Shown in pieces: positions 40,162-48,895 of a stretch of 64,000 bases of DNA. The DNA is from Acidiphilium sp. Its GTDB lineage: Bacteria; Pseudomonadota; Alphaproteobacteria; Acetobacterales; Acetobacteraceae. Made by a program: the position numbers and the translations under genes. Position 1 is the first letter of the stretch. Every line of letters begins with the position of its first letter. Under the pieces are notes generated by a model, which saw only the letters and a program-made list of their open reading frames with translations, was not told the origin of the DNA and made no database searches. The stretch is taken from assembly GCA_028688765.1 (NCBI GenBank), contig JAQTXO010000001.1, forward strand, positions 20,163 through 84,162, read 5' to 3'.

Positions 40162-40986
40162 ATGGATATAGGCGAAATGATCGATGACAAAATCGCGCGG
40201 CCGGAAACACTAGCCGCCCAGGTACCTGTCTTATTTGTACGGCGTGGGCGGGGCCGGACGGGGGGTAGTACGCTGTGTGACTGGCTGATCCAACGCGCGC
40301 GGCGTGGCGGTCGCCGGGCGAAAGCGCTCGACGGCGATCTGCGCAGCAGGACGTTGATCGATCTTTATCCAGCTCAGGTTGGACGCGATCACGACGATCC
40401 GGACGCGGCGACGGCCCCCGCCAATGAGTCATTGGAAGTTGTCCGCTCGTGGCTGCTCGGCGAGTTGAACGCCATGGCGGAAGATCGGGTATCCCGGTTG
40501 CTCGATCTTGGTGGTGGTGACCGGGTCATTCAGGATTTTGTGCAAGACCTTTCGCTGGTCGGGTTCACTGACCGGTTTAACATCCGTCTCGTGCAGGCCT
40601 ACTTTTTGGGGCCGGATGAAGAAGACTTTCGGCATGTCGTCAGCACGATCGATCATGCGCAGTTCGACCCGCGTTCGACCATTCTTTATCTGAACGAAGG
40701 GGTCGTTCGCACGGGGCAAACACCGTTTCAGGTATTCGCCCCCCTGACCCTGCGTGACGATTTTATTGAACTTGTGGGGAAAGGTATTCGAACCGTCACG
40801 ATCCCTCGGGTGATCTGCCTCGATGACATGCGCAGCCTCGGTTTAACGATCAACGATGTGCTGTCCAACCGTACCGGACGTGCCGGGCGGCGAGCGCCGC
40901 CCACGATGCAGATCATGGTCGAGGATTGGTGCCGCCGTCTTGAGACCGCGCATGTGGATGTTGGTGTTGGGGATCTGCTGCCGTGA
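40162..40986 (+). CDS. ParA/StbB/TraL-like P-loop protein with degenerate Walker A
   Basis: The start is ATG 40162 after an AGAGG-type site. The 274-residue protein begins with a strand and a nucleotide-loop-like turn VPVLFVRRGRGRTGGSTLCD (residues about 22-41). The usual GKS/T is GGST, so the P-loop lysine is missing. A second strand LLDLGGGDRVIQDF (about 112-125) matches the D-x-G-G-G-D motif of StbB/TraL-type ATPases. These act in plasmid stabilisation or conjugation. Loss of the lysine predicts weak or no ATP hydrolysis. Its stop overlaps the next gene. Confidence 0.6.
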   Translation: MDIGEMIDDKIARPETLAAQVPVLFVRRGRGRTGGSTLCDWLIQRARRGGRRAKALDGDLRSRTLIDLYPAQVGRDHDDPDAATAPANESLEVVRSWLLGELNAMAEDRVSRLLDLGGGDRVIQDFVQDLSLVGFTDRFNIRLVQAYFLGPDEEDFRHVVSTIDHAQFDPRSTILYLNEGVVRTGQTPFQVFAPLTLRDDFIELVGKGIRTVTIPRVICLDDMRSLGLTINDVLSNRTGRAGRRAPPTMQIMVEDWCRRLETAHVDVGVGDLLP

Positions 40987-41690
40987 ACGCGATCACGCCT
41001 TCCGAGCGTGACCCGGCGGCCACTCAGGCTCAGATTGCTCTGGCGCAAAGATTGCGCGGTGAGGCACAGCACCTTGTCGAGGATCTCAAAGCCAAAGGGG
41101 TATCCGAGCAGGACGCGGCGTTCACCTGGATCAGCGGGATTGCCGCGAGTTTCGTGCATCTTGGCGGTCTGCTCGACTATGTCGGGGGTGAACTCAGCGG
41201 GATTGTCGAAACCCAGGGCGAGAGCAGAGCGGCGTTCCGCAAGGATGTGATCGAGGCGGCGCGGGCGCAATTTGCTGTCATCGATGCCGAGATCAAGAAG
41301 ATGCAACTCGCGGAAGCGATGCTTGAAGAGGTTCTGCAGAAGAAGACCCTTGAAACGGTCAATTCGCTCGGTGCCGAGATCCTGGCAGCGAACAAGAGTG
41401 CCAACGTGGTTTTTCAGAAGCGGTGGAATCTGCGTCAGAACATTATGGGGGCAATCTTGTCGGGTACTTTGCTTCTAGGCTGTGTTTTCGGGGGATATTT
41501 GTGGCGGTCGTATCAGGAAGGCTCTGCGGTCAGCGGGCGATATACATGTGAAAGCGCCCCGTTGCAGGTCAACTCGCCGGCGGGGTCTGAACTCGCGTGC
41601 CCGTTGAGCGATCTGGTGAGTCCTCGCGTTCTGGCAGCCTTGAATCAACGGTTCAACACGATCGCGCGGCCAGGGCCGGCGGCGCGATAG
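40983..41690 (+). CDS. Coiled-coil protein with one membrane segment
   Basis: The 235-residue protein has a long helical N-terminal part (residues 15-150; AQRLRGEAQHLVEDLKAKGV, KMQLAEAMLEEVLQKKTLE) and one membrane segment near 158-175 (NIMGAILSGTLLLGCVFGGYLW). A short periplasmic C-terminus has two cysteines (CESAPLQ, ACPLSD). Four-base overlap with the P-loop gene suggests a functional pair. It resembles MbeD/StbC-like partners in shape only; no family is claimed. Confidence 0.6.
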   Translation: MNAITPSERDPAATQAQIALAQRLRGEAQHLVEDLKAKGVSEQDAAFTWISGIAASFVHLGGLLDYVGGELSGIVETQGESRAAFRKDVIEAARAQFAVIDAEIKKMQLAEAMLEEVLQKKTLETVNSLGAEILAANKSANVVFQKRWNLRQNIMGAILSGTLLLGCVFGGYLWRSYQEGSAVSGRYTCESAPLQVNSPAGSELACPLSDLVSPRVLAALNQRFNTIARPGPAAR

Positions 41691-41724
41691 GCGTGTCTCG
41701 GCCCGATCAATGAAGGAATGTTTC

Positions 41725-42213
41725 ATGACTGGTTTACAAACATTGTCGCTTGCGGGAGCCGGATTCCTTGCCGTTCTCGTTGGTGCCGGTTGTGCAATTG
41801 CTCAAACACCGGGTGGACCGGTTAAGGAGATGTCGCCGCAGGAACTCCAGAAACTTTCGAATGAGAACTCTGCAATCCTGCACCGAAATTTCGGCCCACC
41901 TCCACCCCAGAGTTCGATCCCGCTGACGCAATACACGCCTGTATCCGGCTTTTGGAAATGTATGGGGGCCGACCCTTCAAAGCCGATTCGATCTGCGCCT
42001 GACAAGTATGCACCAAAAATCGGCATGACCATGAACTGGGTTGCGGCTGGACCGTCGATGCACGGATACAGCAAGCTCTTTCTAGCGCGCGGCAAGATTG
42101 GATACCTCAACGACCGCTACATTCATCCATTCTTCGACAAACTCGCGCCGGGCGATACCTGCACCTTTGAAGGGGTGCAGACAAACGGTCTTGATCTTTT
42201 CAATATCAGGTAG
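41725..42213 (+). CDS. Exported protein with SH3-like domain
   Basis: ATG 41725 is preceded by GAAGGA; ATG 41710 is also in frame. The 162-residue protein has a signal peptide (LSLAGAGFLAVLVGAGCAIAQ), a helix (MSPQELQKLSNENSAILHRN) and a beta-rich end (PIRSAPDKYAPKIGMTMNWV, LFLARGKIGYLNDRYI). That end resembles bacterial SH3 domains, which bind cell wall. It directly precedes a lytic transglycosylase gene, consistent with a wall-associated role. Confidence 0.55.
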   Translation: MTGLQTLSLAGAGFLAVLVGAGCAIAQTPGGPVKEMSPQELQKLSNENSAILHRNFGPPPPQSSIPLTQYTPVSGFWKCMGADPSKPIRSAPDKYAPKIGMTMNWVAAGPSMHGYSKLFLARGKIGYLNDRYIHPFFDKLAPGDTCTFEGVQTNGLDLFNIR

Positions 42214-42218
42214 CCGTC

Positions 42219-42971
42219 ATGAAAACTGCGAGACCTGCGATGATGGCTATTTCGGTCGTCGTAATTTTTGGGTTGGCAAGGGCATCGGCGCAAAGCCTCG
42301 GTCCGGTCGTCATTCCCTCACCATCCGTTGTGCCTGTGTATCCGGAGCTTGGGACCGGCGTCGTCGTTTCTGTACCGCAACCAATTCCGCCGCCCTATCA
42401 GCCAGGAACAGGATATGGTAATAGTAATGGATCTGGTGGAGGTTCCGCCATGGCTGCTTATACGGCCTCAGGATATTCGATATCTGGCGTCGCTGCGGCC
42501 GAGCAAGTGGGGATCAATCCTCAGGCGATAGCCGGAATCGCCTATGTGGAGAGTCATGATCAAAACATTGGTAACGCTAATGGCTCAACGTCTGCCTTTG
42601 GCGTTTATCAGATTACTCAACCGACATGGCAGTCTACGGTCGCACAATTTGGCTTGCCTTACTCAACGGCGGACATGACAAACCCAACCGACCAAGCCGT
42701 GGTCGCATCATACATTCTCCAGGATTACGCAAACACCGTTTCCCAATATACTCAGGGACCGCCGACGGTTCTACAGACCTATGGAGCCTATATGTTCGGG
42801 CCGGTTCCGGGTGGCGAAATAGCTACCTCCCCGGCTTCCACTCCTCTCTCAAACTTCGTGTCTCCATCAGCTCTTGCCAATAACAACATGTCTGGGTGGA
42901 CAGTCGGAGAGTATCAATCAGTCATGGCGGGTCGCTTGGGCGGCACCGCCAACGATTCTGTCTTCAGCTGA
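42219..42971 (+). CDS. Second lytic transglycosylase (SLT domain)
   Basis: The 250-residue protein has a signal peptide ending near ARASAQS, a Pro/Gly-rich linker (residues 35-80) and an SLT domain. The domain reads AAEQVGINPQAIAGIAYVES, with the catalytic glutamate in VES, then STSAFGVYQITQPTW and a helical remainder. It is more like general or phage-type SLT proteins than the VirB1-like copy at 32905. It may serve transfer-pilus passage or wall remodelling. Confidence 0.75.
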   Translation: MKTARPAMMAISVVVIFGLARASAQSLGPVVIPSPSVVPVYPELGTGVVVSVPQPIPPPYQPGTGYGNSNGSGGGSAMAAYTASGYSISGVAAAEQVGINPQAIAGIAYVESHDQNIGNANGSTSAFGVYQITQPTWQSTVAQFGLPYSTADMTNPTDQAVVASYILQDYANTVSQYTQGPPTVLQTYGAYMFGPVPGGEIATSPASTPLSNFVSPSALANNNMSGWTVGEYQSVMAGRLGGTANDSVFS

Positions 42972-42974
42972 CCG

Positions 42975-43184
42975 ATGCAATACAGCAGAGACCGGAAAAT
43001 CCATGAGATGATCCGCAGATTGGTCGCGTGCGGTTGGGTCTATCGGCGCGGAAGCAAGCATGGGCAATTGATTCCACCTGGCGCGATGCGACCGATCACC
43101 GTGCCGGGGTCTCCGAGTGATCATCGGAGCTATCTCAATCTGCGGGCGGATGTGCGGCGCAACGCACCCGGAATGCCGGTTTAA
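42975..43184 (+). CDS. HicA-like small basic protein, orphan
   Basis: The 69-residue protein has KIHEMIRRLVACGWVYRRGSKHG then a loop and DHRSYLNLRADVRR. This resembles the HicA/YcfA dsRNA-binding fold (helix, G-W-x-x-x-R-x-G-S-x-H strand). No hicB-like gene is adjacent; the helicase starts three bases downstream. It may be an orphan toxin-fold protein or an unrelated basic protein. Confidence 0.4.
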   Translation: MQYSRDRKIHEMIRRLVACGWVYRRGSKHGQLIPPGAMRPITVPGSPSDHRSYLNLRADVRRNAPGMPV

Positions 43185-43186
43185 CA

Positions 43187-45298
43187 ATGGACAGGACCGG
43201 AATTCCGGACGATTTTATGTTCGCGGTGTCGTCCCGAACGCCCGTCGATCCGTTCGCGGACCTTACGGACGCTCAGCGGGAAGCGGTGTGGCAGGATGGC
43301 CCAGTTCTGGTTCTGGCTGGTGCCGGCACCGGGAAGACCAAGACTCTGTCGGCCGCGATTGTGCGCCGTATCCGTTACGGCGGCATTCACCCCTCCCGTA
43401 TTTTGTCGGTCACCTTCACCAACAAGGCCGCCCGGGAAATGTCGGGGCGGATCGAGGCCGCGCTCGGTTCCTCCGCCAAGCCGGGCTGGGTCGGCACTTT
43501 CCATGGTCTTTGTGCCCGTCAATTGCGGATCGAACCTGAAGTTGGCGGGCTTCGCCCTGAGTTTGAAATTCTCGACGCCGACGACACCCGCCGGATCGTC
43601 CGCCGCATTCTGAAGGCACGCAACGCCGAGACGGGCCAGTTTGCGGGGGGAATTGAACCCGATTTACTTAAACAGACCTGTGCCCGGATTTCCAGATTCA
43701 AGGACAATCTGATCGAACCTTCCGAAGCGGCCGTACGGGTAGAAGGGCTGCTCGCCCAAGCCGCGCGCGAAGGAACCCCAATGGATCCTCATGCAATGCG
43801 AGCGAGCGTGGGGATCTACCAGGAATACCAACGCTGTCTGCGTGAGAGCAACGCGGCTGATTTCGGGGATCTTCTGCTCTGGCCCACGCTCGCGATGACA
43901 CGCGATCCGTCCTATCGCCAACGTTGGGCGGAACGGTTCGATTGCGTGCTCGCCGATGAATATCAGGACGTGTGTTATGCCCAGTATCGTTGGATCAACC
44001 TGCTGGCTGGCGAGCATCGGCAGCTTTTCGCGGTAGGCGATGACGATCAGGCGATTTTTGGCTGGCGCGGCAGCGATATCCGGTATTTGCGCCGTTTTCT
44101 TCAGGACTACCCGCGAGGCTCACAGATCAGGCTGGAGGAGAATTTTCGGTCCACCTCGCTGATCATCGAGGCGGCCAATGCGGTCATTGCCCGCGACCCT
44201 GCCCGGCTGGGCAAAACCCTGTTTACCCGAAAGCCCGCCGGCAGCCCGATCGAGGTGGTGCGGTTCCGCGATGGCGGTTCCGAAACGGATGGGATTGTCG
44301 AGGAAATTCTTTGCCGTCAGGCGGAGGGGGCGAGTCTGGGATCGATGGCGATTCTCTACCGGAGTAATTTTCTCTCGCGTGGTTTTGAGGAAGCACTGAT
44401 CCGACAGCGGATTCCTTACGTTCTGATCGGCGATGTCGGCTTCTACCAACGTGCGGAGATCAAGGACGCGCTTGCGTTGCTGCGGATTTCGGAGTCACCG
44501 GATTCAGTGCAGTCCGATGAGGCGGTCCGACGCATGATCAACCTGCCGCCGCGTGGCTTTGGTGAGAAGGCGATGGTGGATCTTGAGGCGGAGGCGGCCT
44601 GGCGTCAATGCTCGCTGCTTGCTGCGATTGAAACCGCGGCGCTCCCGCCGCGCAGTCGTGCGGCGGGTCTGGCGTTCGCGGATGCGGTGCGTGGTCAGGG
44701 TGAGGCGTTGCCGGAGTCGCTTGCGGACCGGTTATCGGCGATCCTGCACCGTACCGGGTATTGGGAGATGTGGCGGGGCAGCAAGGTTGAGGATGCGGTG
44801 GATCGGCTGGAGAACCTGCGGGAGCTGCTACAAATTGCCGCTGGTTTTCATGGGGCGCGGGATCTGCTCGATCATGCCGCGCTGGCGAGCGGCGGTCCTG
44901 GGGAGGAGAAGGAAAACCTTGATCGGGTTCAGATGATGACTCTGCACAAATCAAAAGGGTTGGAATTTGATCATGTGTTCCTGCCGTGCTGGGAGCAGGG
45001 GGTTTTTCCGTCGGCGTTCGGTGATCTCGCGGAGGAGCGGCGTCTGGCTTACGTGGCCATCACGCGGGGTCGCCGGCGAGTGACGATTTCACATGCCGAG
45101 TTCCGGCACGGCAAGATGGAGGCTTCGATGTTTTTGGCCGATATTCCTCTAACAGCGCGGGTGTCCGGATGGGCAAATCGGGACCCGATCGATGGATCGG
45201 GATCAGGAAAAGGACGACCTGAACAAAGAGGTTTAGGTGCCGAGGTCAGCAGTGTTGACGCTCCAGTGCCTATGATGAACTACCGATTTACTCGTTAG
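43187..45298 (+). CDS. UvrD/Rep/PcrA-family superfamily I DNA helicase
   Basis: The 703-residue protein has all superfamily IA motifs: LTDAQREAV (Q motif, about residue 25), LAGAGTGKTKTL (Walker A, about 43-54), ILSVTFTNKAAREM (Ia) and VLADEYQDV (II, about 255-263). Further motifs are FAVGDDDQAIFGWRGSD (III, about 283-299), RLEENFRS (IV), MTLHKSKGLEFDHVFLP (V, about 585-601) and YVAITRGRRRV (VI). It unwinds DNA 3'-5'. Plasmid copies can aid rolling-circle replication or transfer. The C-terminal 50 residues are unusual low-complexity sequence. Confidence 0.9.
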   Translation: MDRTGIPDDFMFAVSSRTPVDPFADLTDAQREAVWQDGPVLVLAGAGTGKTKTLSAAIVRRIRYGGIHPSRILSVTFTNKAAREMSGRIEAALGSSAKPGWVGTFHGLCARQLRIEPEVGGLRPEFEILDADDTRRIVRRILKARNAETGQFAGGIEPDLLKQTCARISRFKDNLIEPSEAAVRVEGLLAQAAREGTPMDPHAMRASVGIYQEYQRCLRESNAADFGDLLLWPTLAMTRDPSYRQRWAERFDCVLADEYQDVCYAQYRWINLLAGEHRQLFAVGDDDQAIFGWRGSDIRYLRRFLQDYPRGSQIRLEENFRSTSLIIEAANAVIARDPARLGKTLFTRKPAGSPIEVVRFRDGGSETDGIVEEILCRQAEGASLGSMAILYRSNFLSRGFEEALIRQRIPYVLIGDVGFYQRAEIKDALALLRISESPDSVQSDEAVRRMINLPPRGFGEKAMVDLEAEAAWRQCSLLAAIETAALPPRSRAAGLAFADAVRGQGEALPESLADRLSAILHRTGYWEMWRGSKVEDAVDRLENLRELLQIAAGFHGARDLLDHAALASGGPGEEKENLDRVQMMTLHKSKGLEFDHVFLPCWEQGVFPSAFGDLAEERRLAYVAITRGRRRVTISHAEFRHGKMEASMFLADIPLTARVSGWANRDPIDGSGSGKGRPEQRGLGAEVSSVDAPVPMMNYRFTR

Positions 45299-45321
45299 AA
45301 AATAACCTTGGGATAAAAACG

Positions 45322-45771
45322 ATGAAAATGAGATTTTCTACTGAAATAGTGGTACTCTCGCTGTTTGCGTTGGCTGGATGCACGGTAGCGCCGCCATCTG
45401 GTCCGACAGTTGCGGTGATGCCTGGACCAGGGATCAGTTTTGCGATGTTCCGGCAAGACGACAATTACTGCCGATATTATGCGTCTCAGCGTGTCGGGCC
45501 GGGAGCGGGCCAGGCGGCCTCGGGTGCAGCGGGGACCAAGGTTGTCGGGGGCACGTTGCTCGGTACTGCGGCGGGCGCGCTGCTTGGCGCCGCTGGCGGC
45601 AATGCGGGAATGGGAGCCGCGATCGGCGCAGGAACTGGTTTGTTGCTTGGAAGTGGCGCGGCCGCGCTAGGGGCCAATGGGGCGGGGAACAACCTGCAGG
45701 CGACGTACAATGTCGCTTATTCTCAGTGCATGGTGGCCAAAGGGAATCGGATCGGCGGACCCGCCGGTTGA
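45322..45771 (+). CDS. Gly-zipper lipoprotein
   Basis: The 149-residue protein has a lipoprotein signal (VVLSLFALAGCTVAPP; lipobox LAGC). An alternating Gly/Ala segment (residues about 67-120, GTLLGTAAGALLGAAGGNAG, GAGTGLLLGSGAAALGANGA) is typical of YMGG/OmpA-like glycine-zipper domains that insert in the outer membrane. Cysteine pairs flank it. It is common in plasmid and chromosome alike; a link to transfer is not shown. Confidence 0.7.
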   Translation: MKMRFSTEIVVLSLFALAGCTVAPPSGPTVAVMPGPGISFAMFRQDDNYCRYYASQRVGPGAGQAASGAAGTKVVGGTLLGTAAGALLGAAGGNAGMGAAIGAGTGLLLGSGAAALGANGAGNNLQATYNVAYSQCMVAKGNRIGGPAG

Positions 45772-45865
45772 GGACATCCGATATTGTGCGCTGTGAGCGT
45801 GTGCAGGCGATTCTTGCAAAAATCAGGTATGGCGGTTGCATTGATACCAAGCGCAGGAGGTGTGG

Positions 45866-46135
45866 GTGACAAAGGCGTTTATTGCAACAAGAATTCTGGA
45901 ATCGACTGGAATCCCTGCATCTTCCTCGCTCAGGGCAGCCGGTGATTTGATCGATGCAATCAAGAGCGAGTTAAAAACGAGAGGAAAGTTCACACTGCCT
46001 GGCTTTGGGACGTTTACTGTCCAAAAGACTAAAGCGCGGAAGGCGGTGGATCCCCGCAATGGTCAACCGGTGAAGGTTGAAGCCGGCAAAACCGTGCGAT
46101 TCAAGCCGTCGCCAACGTTGCGAATGAAAGTCTGA
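45866..46135 (+). CDS. HU/IHF-family DNA-binding protein
   Basis: The start is GTG 45866 (MTKAFIATRILESTGI) with AGGAGG five bases upstream; the track frame begins at GTG 45860. The product of about 89 residues has the HU fold: LIDAIKSELKTRGKFTLPGF, GTFTVQKTKARKAVDPRNGQ (the DNA-binding arm, normally F-x-x-x-x-R-x-x-R-x-G-x-N-P), then KTVRFKPSPTLRMKV. Such proteins compact and bend DNA and often act in plasmid transfer and transposition. Confidence 0.85.
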   Translation: MTKAFIATRILESTGIPASSSLRAAGDLIDAIKSELKTRGKFTLPGFGTFTVQKTKARKAVDPRNGQPVKVEAGKTVRFKPSPTLRMKV

Positions 46136-46225
46136 AGCTACCATAGGTAGAGTCGACAACGGGGGCGGTAGCTGGGGATGTCCCGGTCGTTGTTGAACTT
46201 TGGCGCGGGCGTGTTGCCTGATTGC

Positions 46226-46800
46226 TGACTATGCGGCTTTGGCATCGTGAGCAAGATCGGCATTGGGGTGGTCCTTGTATGCCTTGAGCTTCCTGAACCC
46301 CTTGGCGGCTTCCATCATGCCGGCAGCGGTCCAGCGCAGAGCCATTTTGGCGTTGCGCCAGCGCTTCACGTTCCGCGAGACCCATCTGATCGTGCCCATC
46401 ATGTTTTCAATGATGTTGGTGCAGGCGAGCGATCGGCGGAGCTCCGGTGGCAGGCCGAGGCGCGTGACCGTGAGGATGTCGTCGATCTCCTCGAGAATGC
46501 TGCCGGCGACGCCGGGAGCGATCTGTTCGATCCGGCGCGCGAGATTACGCAGCAGTTTCTCAGCCTTGTCAGCATCGTCGAGTTCCTATGCCTGGCGGAG
46601 ACCTTGCGCACCGAGGCGTGGAGCGATTTCGGCAGGCAATCGATGATATTTTTGGATTTATGCACTTGGCAGCGTTGGATCAGCGTGGTCCGCCCGAAGG
46701 TCTGGCGGATCGCCTTGGTCAGCGCCTTCGCCCCGTCGATGATGAACAGCTTCGTCTGGCCGTGTCGCTTCACGTACCTTTGAGAAAAAGAACTTAGCAA
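46226..46800 (-). pseudogene. IS256-family transposase remnant, 5'-truncated and frameshifted
   Basis: The minus strand encodes KLFIIDGAKALTKAIRQTFG and LIQRCQVHKSKNIIDCLP in one frame (46600-46780), the conserved DDE region of IS256-type transposases. Homology then moves to another frame, which reads RWTAAGMMEAAKGFRKLKAY and ends at the stop near 46227. The N-terminal half is missing. It is a dead fragment at the boundary between the transfer-locus genes and the methyltransferase region. Confidence 0.75.
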
Positions 46801-46902
46801 CGCACCGCCATCCGTTTCCTGAAGCCATTCCGTGCTTGTTCCGAGACTCCGATCACATTAGTATGTGATTCGAGATGCGACGTGATGCGGAGTGACTCGG
46901 AA

Positions 46903-47085
46903 ATGGGGAAGGACGGTAGGGACTCATGTCGGATGACCTTCACGCTCTCGAAATCGGACAAGGCCGCGCTGGACCGGATCGCAAGAGAAAACGGCGTTCA
47001 GGTCTCGTGGCTGATCAGGCGCGCGGTGACCAGGTTGATCGAACAAGCCCAGGGCGGCCCTCTGCTGCCCTTCGATCTGAAGTGA
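46903..47085 (+). CDS. CopG/RHH-like small DNA-binding protein
   Basis: The product is about 60 residues long. The core MTFTLSKSDKAALDRIAREN, then GVQVSWLIRRAVTRLIEQ, has the ribbon-helix-helix pattern (strand, helix, S/T-x-x-x-R-x-A-hydrophobic-x-x-hydrophobic-I helix). Possible starts are ATG 46882, 46903 and 46933. Its stop overlaps the start of the cytosine methyltransferase (GTGA), so it may be the methyltransferase's controller. Confidence 0.6.
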   Translation: MGKDGRDSCRMTFTLSKSDKAALDRIARENGVQVSWLIRRAVTRLIEQAQGGPLLPFDLK

Positions 47086-48251
47086 CCGATCGTACGCCGC
47101 CTGCGTCCCGGACATTCTACGAGTTCTTTGCCGGTGGTGGTATGGCCAGAGCCGGCCTGGGCAAGCAGTGGAGTTGTCTGTTCGCCAACGATTTCGATCC
47201 GAAAAAAGTTGAAAGCTACGTCGGAAACTGGGGTTCGACCGCGATGGTTCCGGGAGACGTAGCTTCCATAGAAACCAGCGCGATACCGGGCCATGCGGGT
47301 CTCGCCTGGGCGTCCTTTCCGTGCCAGGATTTATCCTTGGCGGGTGCAGGGGCGGGTCTGGACGGCGATCGCTCCGGCACGTTCTGGGCGTTCTGGGGCC
47401 ATATCCGTCGTATGAAGAAGAGCAACCGAACCCCGAAGATCATCGTTCTTGAAAATGTTTGCGGCGCGTTGACGTCGAACGAGGGGGCCGATTTTCGTGC
47501 GATCGCCGCAGCCATGTCGGGTATCGGGTATCGAATGGGTGCGCTGGTGATCAATGCGTCGCGTTTCGTTCCTCAATCGCGCCCCCGATTGTTCATTATA
47601 GGGGTGGCGAAATCCCATCGTGTTCCCGACGATCTGGTATCCGATGCACCGATCCCCGCATGGCATCCGGCCAGCCTCGTGGACGCCGTGAGCGGTCTAT
47701 CGGGGGCGATCAGAAACACCTGGCTTTGGTGGAATCTACCCGAACCTCCGGCAAGGACGACGATTTTCGCAGACCTGATCGAGGAGAAGCCACGCGGTGT
47801 TTCATGGCATTCTAAAGATGAAACGGATCGACTGCTCTCCATGATGACTCCCAGAAATTTCGCCAAGGTCGAACTTGCGCTTAGTGCAAGGAGGCGGATG
47901 GTTGGAACGATCTATCGAAGGACGCGGGCGGACGGACCGAATGGCAGTCGGGTTCAACGAGCGGAAATTCGCTGCGACGAGATCGCCGGTTGCCTGAGAA
48001 CTCCACTCGGGGGTTCGAGCCGGCAGACGATCATGGTGATCGAAAACGGAATCGTTCGCTCCCGCCTCATATCTCCCCGTGAAACGGCTCGATTGATGGG
48101 CCTGCCCGAATCCTACATCCTGCCCACGAATTACAACGACGCTTATCATCTGACGGGCGACGGTCTGGTCGTTCCCGTCGTAGCATATCTGGCCCGGAAC
48201 CTGATCGAACCACTGGTCGACACCGAGGCCATGATCGCCAGAGCCGCGTGA
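47082..48251 (+). CDS. DNA (cytosine-5) methyltransferase
   Basis: The start is GTG 47082, overlapping the previous stop. The 389-residue protein has C5-methyltransferase motifs: FYEFFAGGGMARAGLG (I, about residues 11-26), ASFPCQDLSLAG (IV, catalytic Cys about 82), IVLENVCG (VI, about 120-127) and FVPQSRPRLFIIG (VIII, about 162-174). The C-terminus has RLMGLPESYILP (IX) and GDGLVVPVVAYLA (X-like, with GD for GN). The downstream DUF4928-like gene is its likely restriction partner. That partner is truncated, leaving this as a de facto orphan. Confidence 0.88.
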   Translation: MTDRTPPASRTFYEFFAGGGMARAGLGKQWSCLFANDFDPKKVESYVGNWGSTAMVPGDVASIETSAIPGHAGLAWASFPCQDLSLAGAGAGLDGDRSGTFWAFWGHIRRMKKSNRTPKIIVLENVCGALTSNEGADFRAIAAAMSGIGYRMGALVINASRFVPQSRPRLFIIGVAKSHRVPDDLVSDAPIPAWHPASLVDAVSGLSGAIRNTWLWWNLPEPPARTTIFADLIEEKPRGVSWHSKDETDRLLSMMTPRNFAKVELALSARRRMVGTIYRRTRADGPNGSRVQRAEIRCDEIAGCLRTPLGGSSRQTIMVIENGIVRSRLISPRETARLMGLPESYILPTNYNDAYHLTGDGLVVPVVAYLARNLIEPLVDTEAMIARAA

Positions 48252-48895
48252 ATACCGAACTTGCCGACTTGCTGAAGGATTTCCGCTCGAAACACGGCTT
48301 TTCGGGAAAGGGACCTCTTTGCGTCGCCATCGTCGTGACGCAGCACGCCAGGAAATCCGGCCTTCCTCTGGATTCGAGCAACTTGTTGACCGAGGGCGGC
48401 GGACAGGTTCTCGGCATGGGAAAGAATGCCGTTCAAGCTGTTCTTTCTCGCCACGGGATCACGAAGATACTGGCGCAGGAAGGCGGCCGGACGAGTCGAG
48501 GCAGCATCGGCAACATGCGCGAATACGTCTCGTTCATCAACGCTCTGAACGAGAAGGGATTGTGCGATCTGGAAGGGATCGAACATTTCTGGATAGACCG
48601 GGTTCACGAATATTTTTCAGCCAAGCCGTTTTCGATCAAACTGGATGCGTCGAAATCGTTACGATCCATCGTCAAGGATCTGGTGAAACAGGCAGAAGAC
48701 CGACAGAAGAAAAATCCGGGGATGCAATATGCGGGTGCAGTACTCCAGCACATCGTGGGAGCTAAATTGAGTTGCGCTATGGGTGCGGACGGGCCATCCC
48801 ACAACAGTTTCTCCACGTCCGCCTCCCAGACGAACCGCGCAGGCGACTTCCTATTTGTAGCGGCTTGCAATGATGATCGTCTGGACGCGCAATAA
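48248..48895 (+). pseudogene. DUF4928-like restriction-partner gene truncated by the transposon
   Basis: The ORF overlaps the methyltransferase (ATGA). Its N-terminal 200 residues look like DUF4928 proteins, which sit beside cytosine methyltransferases and are thought to be the nucleases. The stretch MQYAGAVLQHIVGAKL is typical, as is NRAGDFL. The native sequence stops at 48855, where the transposon's terminal repeat begins; the last 13 or so residues are transposon-encoded. The C-terminal third, expected to carry the remaining fold, is absent. Restriction activity is therefore probably lost. Confidence 0.7.

Noticed and set aside
46122-46132. Eighth ACTTTCAT element (minus strand)
   Set aside because: It lies inside the HU-like coding region, differs after ACTTTCAT and precedes no minus-strand start; likely chance.
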